From contig JAMYWO010000323.1 of assembly GCA_024220525.1 (NCBI GenBank), forward strand, positions 5,498 to 36,923: a DNA stretch of 31,426 bases, given 5' to 3'. Positions 12,014-21,124 of this stretch are shown here, piece by piece. The translations under genes were made by a program, and so were the position numbers. Below the pieces are notes generated by a model. That model was given only the letters and a program-made list of their open reading frames with translations, ran no database searches and had not been told where the DNA came from. How positions within the stretch are numbered: position 1 is the first letter of the stretch; each line of letters begins with the position of its first letter. Source of the DNA: Cochliopodium minus (taxonomy: Eukaryota > Discosea > Himatismenida > Cochliopodiidae).

Positions 12014-13314
12014 TTAATTTCGATTACTATTGTTTGTCCTCCTTCTTTGATTTGATTTTTCTCTTGAATTTGTACCTTTCCTTTTCTTTTTTTCCTTCCA
12101 AGCATCGCTGAAATCTGTTTTACTTGGAGGTAATGCTTTCAATAATTCTTCAGGAAGTTTTTTAGAAGCCAAAAGACGAACTTTTTGTCCATTATTAAAC
12201 TCTGTGACTTCCAAAAAACAACTAGCCATTTTATAGAAAAAAGTTGAAGAATAATCTTCTTTTCCAATTATCAAAATGATAGAAGGAACTTTGCAAAAGA
12301 TTGCATAAAACTTGATATAATTCTGAACAGTTACTTCTCCTTTCTCCCATCCAGTAACTCAAAATTTTGATATGTTTGATATAGTTGCACTTTTTTTGGT
12401 ATGCTTCCATTTTCAAAAAGGAAAAATAATAACCAAGTTTGAGAAATTCAATTGCAGAAAGAAATTTATGATTGGTTATCTTTATCAAACATTTTGAAGT
12501 ACCTTCTTTTATTTTTTCATGATTGTTTTCATCATTGTTTCCCAAATCCACTTTATCCTTAAAATCTTCAAATTGCAATTTTATATTTTCATCAAAATTT
12601 TCAATTAAATTATCAACATTTGCAATCATATAATTCAAACAATCGAAAACTTTTTGATATTTCTCTTCAAAATGATCTTCCATTTTATTTGCATTATTAT
12701 CATTTGCTCGTTGATTATTGTTTTCAATTTGTTGATTATTGCTGTTATCAATTTGCTGTGCATTATTATTATTGTTATCAATTTGTTGATTATTATTATC
12801 TTGCTCATTATTGTTATCTGCTTGCTTATTATTATTATTGTTTTGAAATTGTTCTTCATTATTATTGTTTTCTATTTCTTCTTCATTATTGCCATTTCTA
12901 TTATTAATGTTTTGGATTTGATTATTATTGGTGTCATTTATTTCTTGTTCTGTTTGCGAAAAAATTAGGGATGGATCTATAGAAGGTGGAAGAATAATTG
13001 AATTTGTTAAATTGTTGAATGAAGGGGAAAAAGGGATTGGAGTTGAAGGAGTTGATCTTGCAAAATACCTATCAATATTATTATTTGGATGAGAAAGTTG
13101 CATTTGATGAGCACAACTTGTATTTTCAATTATTTCTTTCAATAAAATTACTGTTGTATTCAAAGCAATTTTTTTATTTTCATCAATCTTTAAAAATTAT
13201 TTCAAAATTATAATTTGGTGATCTCATTATTTTATAAAGTTCATTCAAGTTATCAATCACTTTAATATTATTGTTCATTTCTGAAATTTGATTTTCATCA
13301 ATTATATTTTCCAT
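12014..13314 (-). pseudogene. Broken minus-strand frame, possibly ORF1 of the neighbouring LINE
   Basis: Reading starts at an ATG at 13314 and stops after about 43 residues near 13186. A second frame, open from there to 12231, carries most of the protein. A third frame takes over near 12360 with protein-like sequence (TVQNYIKFYAIFCKV, then LEVTEFNNGQKVRLL) and runs to 12014. Two frame changes with sensible protein on both sides suggest a decayed gene. The product has an Asn/Gln-rich middle, a likely helical segment (FEEKYQKVFDCLNYM) and a basic C-terminus (KEKKKRKG, RRRTNN). I do not recognise its family. Its position 3' of nothing but an RT fragment on the same strand hints at a retroelement ORF1. 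Short introns at the frame changes are an alternative. Confidence 0.4.
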
Positions 13315-13680
13315 CTTCTTTTCAGATCAAATATTTTCAAATTTTTTTTAATTTCTCAAATCAGTTTTTAAAGTTTTAAATTTAATTTATATGTTATGAA
13401 TTTTTTAAAATAATTTATATTTTATGAATGTCCCAACAGAGGAGATTCCACGATCTACTTCTTTTTATTGAAAATTACTTAATAATTGTGAGAAATATTA
13501 TGAAATTTAATTTTTTCTTATAACTTCAATGAAGACTCTTTTCCAGATCCTTAAAGAAAGTTGTGATATTTTTCATCAAATTGCCAACGTATACTTCTCA
13601 CAATGATTTTATTGTCTATCAAAAAAAAAAAATTATTTGTTTTGACTGAAAATTTAAAAAAAAGTGAAATAAATTAAATT
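13315..13680 (-). other. Spacer between the two broken retroelement-like frames
   Basis: This is AT-rich sequence with no long frame. A short minus-strand stretch around 13560-13610 reads VRSIRWQFDEKYHNF before a stop, and may be another decayed coding remnant. Nothing else can be supported. Confidence 0.4.
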
Positions 13681-14575
13681 CTATTGTAACAAAGAAAGCC
13701 CAAATAAAAATGGAAAAGGAGTGTGGAAAAATACAAGATACAAAAAACCAAGTTTTATTTTGCCCAGATACTTTTCTTTTTTTGAGATAAGTCTTTTTTT
13801 GGTTGCTTTGTTGATAAGGGAAGGAAAATTACCATTTACAGGTTTGAAGACAATTAGATCGTTGTTATCTTCAATATAAGTTACAGTTTCCTTAACAGCA
13901 TCAAAAACAGAGTCTTCAACTTCTGGAAGATAAGTGCAGTCTTTGTCAATTTGATTGAAAAGCTTTGATGCTTGTTTGAACCATTCCCAGTCATTACCAA
14001 TCTTGCTTGTGTTTTGTAGAAACCAACAGAAAGGATGGATGAGGTCTTCTTTTGCTCCCATTGCTGCATATTTTTCTGCTTTTTCAAAAATGAGGAGAGT
14101 TGAATACTTGAGATCATTCTTGTCAAGAAGAGCTCTCATCAGAACTTTTGTTTTTGAAGTTGAGAAGACATCTTCAATTCTTCTCAACCCCATTCCTCCG
14201 TGATGTTTCATTGGTAAACTCAATCTTTCCAAACTTATGTTTGCTCTTCTCTTTTTCAGATCACTTATTTTGAGAAAATTATCATCATTAAGGTTGCTCT
14301 CAAAAAGAAATAACTTTTCCATTTCTTCGAAGATTGCTATTTGTTTCTTCGTAATTGTGATCAATTCAGATTGGTAAAGAAGAGATGAGATTGCATACCC
14401 TTTCCAGATATTGACTCTTGTTGTGAAATTAAAGAAATTTAGAAAAAGGTTTCTCAAGATTTTGAGTTTTTTTAGCACTATTTGGGGGATTTCGTCTATG
14501 TAGTTGACAATTCCATTGAGGTCAAAGAAGAAGCCAAGATTTTCTCACGTTCTCACCTTCTTTACATTGTTCAAT
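13681..14575 (-). pseudogene. C-terminal fragment of a LINE-type reverse transcriptase
   Basis: The open stretch 13681-14478 and its upstream extension show the thumb and post-RT region of non-LTR retrotransposon polymerases. Marks are a Leu-Gly-Phe-Phe-Phe patch with following Asp and Gly (LGFFFDLNGIVNYI), W-x-GYAISSLLYQSE, then the hallmark LSLPMKHHGGMGLRR followed by Ala/Leu-rich helix text. The catalytic palm with its (F/Y)xDD box is absent, and a frame change sits near 14545 (in-frame stop after KSWLLL), so the element is 5' truncated and inactive. No flanking target-site duplication was identified. The fragment lies in the gap between two converging genes. Confidence 0.75.
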
Positions 14576-14928
14576 TTCATTCTTATTTTAATCTCAAATA
14601 ACCAAGGGATCTCAATAGAATATAAAAAAAAAGATGTGAACTACAAAAAATAAAACAAAATCTTTCTCATCAAAATCTTCTTTTCAATGCTACAAGGAAA
14701 GTTGTCAAAAATAGAAGTATCTTGATAATCATTCTTGGACTTCCAATTTGGAGTCCACCAAATGTTGATTGAATTATTTGGAATATTTTAATCTTTTTTG
14801 TTTGATTATGTTCAATATTTTATATCAATCATCAATAAAATTATCCTTCTAAGATATTATATTATTATCGTCCAAGACGACATTAATCTGATTATAATGT
14901 TTAAAAATTTTAATTCAATTTCTTTAAA
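14576..14928. other. Gap between the RT fragment and the reductase gene's 3' end
   Basis: This is AT-rich sequence without a supported gene. A short plus-strand frame (about 14668-14776) reads like protein (SHQNLLFNATRKVVKN) but has no start and no recognisable family, and may be a further retroelement remnant. Confidence 0.4.
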
Positions 14929-16975
14929 TTAGAGAGTTGGGGATTGAATAAAATTGCTTTCATGCATGAAAATGATCCATTTTGTAATGTGACTCGTTAA
15001 AATTGAAGGAATCTCCAGTGTGTATTCTCTTTCCCTCATTATCTTTTTAAAGTTATCACATATAAAGCCTTGATTATGAAATGGTAAAGAAGGGCCATTA
15101 AAATAATGTAACAATGGGTAGAGGGAATTTTCCTTTTGATTGGACAAAGAGAACTTCCAATCATTATAATTTAAATGATCCAAACAGAAACCATAACTTT
15201 CAATAGAATTATTGAGTGATTGAAATGAAGGAGAAGAAGAATCATCACCCATCATGTTAAAATAAACGAGTTCCAGTGCTTCTTTTTCTTTTTCGAATGA
15301 AATTTCGTATATTTTTTTGGAGAGAAAGTTGACAGGTATCATCACTAATTTCTGTTCTATTTCTTTTATTGTTTTTCCCATTTCTATTATTCCTTTTTTA
15401 AAAACAGATTTTAATCTGATTAAAAGTTTCAATTAAAAAAAAGAAATTACCCTGAATAAATTTGGTGATGAAATCGTTTATGTTTACACCTAATATTCAA
15501 TTTAGAAATTTTTTTAGAAATAAGAAATAAATAAATATTAATAATTTATTATTATAATTTTTCAACCTCCTTTATCTAAGTCTCCTGATATTGTTCCTGG
15601 TCTTATTTATTAAATTTTCATTTTTTTAAAAGATAAATTTCAAAAAATTTTTGAAAGATTTACCTAAAACATAAATATGGAAAATCTGGATATTTCCTTT
15701 TAAAATTTTGCAAAATTGTTTCGGCAACTCTCCTAATTTAAATAAATTGTTGAATAAAAAAAATGAATAAAAAAATATAAAAAAATATAAAAAATATAAA
15801 AAAATATAAAAAAAGATAAAATTAAAAGATAAAAATACTTAGTAGCAGGATAAGCAGACATAAGAGGGAGAGGAAGGAGACTAAAAAGGTAGTGTTTATT
15901 TTCATTGTGTTGAAGAGGATCAAGTTTAAAATCAAGAGAAGAAAGAACAGAGAGAGAAGAAATGTGAATCAACTTTTTCTTTTTCACACTCACACTCAAT
16001 TTCAGCGAATTTATTGTTCCTTCAACATTTGCTTTTCTCAAATATGAATATGGCAATACCCCATTCACCATTGCCGCACTTTTCAATATTTGAAAGAAAA
16101 TGACAACATTTTAATAATAAAAACATTTTTCTTAAAATTTAATCTTATTAAAATTTAATTAAAATTAAAATTAGATTTTAATAAGATTTAAATAAGATTT
16201 AATTAAAATTTAATTAAAATTTAAAATTAGATTTTAATAAGATTTAAATAAGATTAAATTTTATTAAAAAAAAGATTGTATTTTTTTATACCTATTAATA
16301 ACAACATCCACCCTTCTCTCCAAATCACTATAAATTTCTTCACTCAATCCCATTCTTTCTTCACTCACTTCTCCTATTTTCATACATTTAACATTTTTAA
16401 AATCAATAAAATGATAAAAAAAAAGAAATTAAAAAACAATTTCATAAAACCAATAATTAAAATAAAAACAAATTATTAAATTTTATAGTGATACAATAAA
16501 AAAATGAAAAAAAAAATCATGAAATTAAATAAAATTGTTTTTATTGGAACAAAAAAAAGGTTGGAAATAAATTACCAGTTAAAATGACCAATTTGTGGGA
16601 AGAAGGGAGGAGAAATAAATTTTGATTGAAAAAATAGAAAAACTGGGTTTCTAATTTTCTTTTTGAAACTTTTGTGTTTTCTCCCCTCACCAAACATATC
16701 ACCTCTTTGCAATAATCCCCTTCCAATAATTCTTTCAACAAAAATATTCCCAAAAATCCATTTCCCCCTTTTATAAAAAGAAAAAGAAAAAATAAGATAT
16801 TTTTCTCAAATAATTAATTTAAATAATAAATAATGAATTTTGGAAATAATTAAATTAATTAAAAAAAAATGGAAAACCCAATAAAAGAACAATATTATCT
16901 TTGGATTTGGGTTGATAAGTTGAACAATTTGAAATCATGTCATCCAAACACTCTGGGTATTTCACTTCTTTTTCC
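14929..16975 (-). other. Thioester reductase (SDR-type, NADPH) domain exons
   Basis: Exons 25-32 carry the R domain: nucleotide loop NIVLLLGGNGFLG, then LLEGDYCKEVICLVRGE, VILTGE, VDVVIN, SAAMVNGVLPYSYLRKANVEGT, the catalytic pair in YPATK, RPGTISGD, NINDFITKFI and the late MIPVNFLSKKI motif. The order and wording follow thioester reductase domains of CAR and aminoadipate reductase. The terminal segment is long and diverged. Confidence 0.88.
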
Positions 16976-17325
16976 CTTTTTTATGTAATCGTAACAATTA
17001 AAATAAAAATAAAAATAAAAATAAAAATAAAAATAAAAATAAAAATAAAAATAAAATAAAAATTACAATTAAAATTACAATTAAAATGAAACAAAAATAA
17101 AAAAAAAAAATAAAAAAAAAATTACAATTAAAATGAAACAAAAATTACCAATTTATTTCCTCTGATTCACTAGAAATTATCAAAGAAGTAGGTACTATTA
17201 ATTCTTTTCAAAAAAAAAATGTTTAAATCTAATCAAAATTTAAAATTAAAAATGTTTAAAAAGTAAAACCTTTTCTTGTTATCTCTTTTTCATTATTTTC
17301 AATAATGCTAACATTATTATTGTCA

Positions 17326-17362
<37 letters not shown>

Positions 17363-17364
17363 TG

Positions 17365-17407
<43 letters not shown>

Positions 17408-20400
17408 CATTATTATTATTATCATTATTGTTATTATTATTGTTATTATTATTATTATTGTCATTTTTATCGTGGGTGGAAAAATGAGAAGAAGGGAGGG
17501 GATAGAGGAGAATTAAATCATGAATAGATTTACTGAATAAAATGGAAACAGGTATTTTAATTTTGAAATGTAAATATATTTCACTCAATAATGATACCTT
17601 TTTTAAAAAAAATAACAAATAAAAAAATATCAAATTTAAAAATAATTAAAAATAATTAAAAAATAATTAAAAAATAATTAAAAAATAATTAAAAAATAAT
17701 TTAAATAATTGGGAGAAAAGAAACATACTGTGGAAATGGAATCAATTCCTATTTCTAAATAATTAAAATTAAAAAAATTTAGTGGATTATTTTCTTGTAA
17801 AATTTTTTAAAAAAAATATAAACCCTGAATTGTTTTTTGGAGAAGAGAAGGTGTATTTTGAACAGACATCACTTTACAAATTACCTCAATGATACTTCCT
17901 GGTTTCTTTTCCCTTTTTTTTTAAATAACATGGAAATATGATCAAATAAAATGAAATAAAAATGAAAAATCTTGAAATAATCAATTAAATGTTAAAAAAT
18001 GAAAATCTTTAATATTTAATTAAATATATTAAAATAATAAAATAAAATAAAAATCTTAAAAATATTTAATTATTAAAATAATAAAATAAAATAAAAATCT
18101 TAAAATAATCAATTAAATGTTAAAAATAATTAAAAAGAAAAATAAAATGTAAGATTTAAAATAATCAAAATGAAATTAATGATTACAAAGAAGAGAGAGG
18201 TAGATCGAGTTGATAAAGGGAAAGGAGAACAGAGTGATAATGTTGTTGGAGAGAATGTCTTTTTAATTTCATAGACGGAGTGAGAAGTCCATTTTCCATT
18301 GTCCAATCTCCACATTCTAAATGTATTTTCCTGATACAATTTAAACAAAATAAAATAAAATAAAAACAAATTATTAAAATGTTTTCTTTTTAAAAAAACT
18401 TTTAATTAAATTATAATTTTATCTTTAAACTTTTAATTAAATTATAATATTATCTTTTTTTAAAAAAACAATAAATAATAATTTTTTTAAAAAAACAATA
18501 ATTATATTAAAATATTATCTTTTTTTTAAAAAACTTACCTGGGTATTTCATAACCTTGCAAATCACTCTTTCTTCCGATGAAAGAAAGATTTTCTAAGAT
18601 GAGCTCTTTCAATTTTTCATCTCCACATATTTTCTTCCATTCTTCCATTCCCATCTTTTTCATTTCTATTTTTTCTATTTCCCAATTATTAAAATATTTT
18701 TTAAAAAATAATTAAAATGTTTTTAAAAATAAGAACAAAATATTCTAAGAAATAAATGAAAGAAAAATAAAAAAATGAAAAAAAATAAAAAAATAAAAAA
18801 AATAAAAAAAATATTTACCATTATAAAACAGATTAAACCATTTAAGAACAGTAGATTTGTTGGGTATGATGACAGCAACAACGAAAGAATGATGAATGTC
18901 AGCATGAATGAAGATAGATTCAACGTAAAGAGAAGATTTGAATATTGATTCTAAATGTTCTGGTGCCACAAATTGTGCCTGTGCCAATTTCACAAAATTT
19001 TTGTGTCTGTCTATCACCTTTTAAAAAATATCCAAAATTAAGAAATAACAAAAAAAAAATTCATAGATATAAGAAATAATAAATTAAAAAATTTAGACAA
19101 ATAAGAAATAATAAAAAAATTTAAAATAAATTTAAATAAATTTTAGAAACAAAAAAAAAAAAATTTAAATATTTTAATAAATTTAATAAAATTTTTAAAA
19201 AAATTTGGTAAACCTTTATTTTCCCACTTTCTTCATTATATTCAACAATATCACCTTTTTAAATAAGTTTTATTTATTTTGTTTTTATTATTTTAATATT
19301 TCTAATATTTTTAAATTTAAAATTGTTAAAAAGAAAAATACCAGAGTTGAAATAACCCTCTTTATCAAAATTTTTACTTGTGTTTTGTTTGTCTTTAAAA
19401 TAACCTAACATTTATAAATTCAAAATAAATTTTATTTTATTTTTTTTTTTTAAAAAAAAAAACCAGGAGACATGTCCAAAGATTTCACCCATAATAATCC
19501 TCTACTATTTGGTTTGTCTGTATTAAAATATCCCATCTCTGGTATACTCTCTATTCTTATTTGTACTCCCATTTTATTCAAGTATCCTTTTTTAAAAATG
19601 ATTATTTATTAATTTTAATTTTAATTTAATTTTAATTTAATTTAATTTTAATTTTAATTTTTAATTTTAATTTAATTTTGATTTTAATTTAATTTTAATT
19701 TAATTTTAATTTTTATTTTTAATTTATAATTATAATTTAATTGAATTTAATTTTTATTTTCAATTAATATTAATTTTAATTTAATTTTAAATATTAAATT
19801 ACCATTTGCAGCAACACCTCCCTTTTTAAAATTTTTAGTTGAGATTAAAATGTTAAAAATAAAATAATAGTTTTTTTTTTTACAACTTCAGAAATACCAT
19901 AACCGTCACTTGAGATACACCTAAAACACTTTTGAATCCACTTGAATATTTTTGGACTTGTCTTTGCTCCTCCTTATAAAAAGAAATAATAAAATAATAA
20001 AATAATAAAATAATAAAAATAATAAAAATAAAATAATAAAAATAATAAAATAATAAAATAATAAAATAATTAAAATAAAATAATAAAATAATAAAATAAT
20101 AAAATAATAAAAATTATAAAAAGAAATAATAAAATAATAAAATAATAAAATAATAAAATACTAAAATAATAAAATAATAAAATACTAAAATAATAAAATA
20201 ATAAAATACTAAAATAATAAAATAATAAAATAATAAAATAATAAAATAATAAAAATAAAATAGAAGAAGTTATGAAGAAAGAAAAATGTATTTTTGTTTA
20301 ACCAGTAGAAACACTGATAACACGAAAACCACAAGAATAAGAAAAAAAATGTAAAAGTCTCTTTTCTATTATGTATGGATTTTCTCTTTTCCCCTTCTTT

Positions 20401-21079
20401 CCTTCCTCTTCTCCTTTTCTTTCCTCTTCTCCTTTTCCCTCTCCTCCTTTTCCCTCTCCTTTTCTTTTTTCCTTTTCTCCTATTATTATTTCCTCTCTTA
20501 ATTCTTCTTTTAAAATATCTCCGTTTATATCTTCTTTTAATTCTTCTTCTTTTATATCTTCTTTTATATCTTCTTTTAAATTATCTTCTTTTAAATTATC
20601 TTCTTTTAAATTATCTTCTTTTAATAATTCTTCTTTTAATAATTCTTCTTTTAAAATATCTCCGTTTATATCTTCTTTTAAATTATCTTCTTTTAATAAT
20701 TCTTCTTTTAATGTAAGTTGTAGTTTTTTGTAATTTTCAAGTTGTTCCCATAAAACACCTCTATACTTTGAATACAACACCTTTACAATTTTTTTTATTG
20801 GAAAAAAAAGAAGGGGTAATTTTAATTTAAAAATCATTTAAAATTATTTTATTTTATTTAAAATTATTTTATTTTATTTAAAAATTTTTTATTTTATTTT
20901 ATTTTTATTTTTTGATCTTTTTTACATCCCATATTCTTGGTGGTGCAGAAAAAAAAGTTGGTGAACACACTTTATATGTAAATAAATGGATCATTAATAA
21001 AATAATTAAATAATTTTAAAAATTTTAAAAAATTAAAATGTAAATTAATATAACAAAAAAATAAAAACAAATAAAAAAT

Positions 21080-21124
<45 letters not shown>

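Noticed and set aside
19980-20262. Regular repeat array considered as CRISPR-like
   Set aside because: Units are short AT-only microsatellite steps without unique spacers, inside a eukaryotic intron.
20371-20733. Plus-strand frames rich in Ser/Phe/Leu over the repeat
   Set aside because: They are antisense to the LKED repeat, which is in frame with adenylation domain motifs on both sides.
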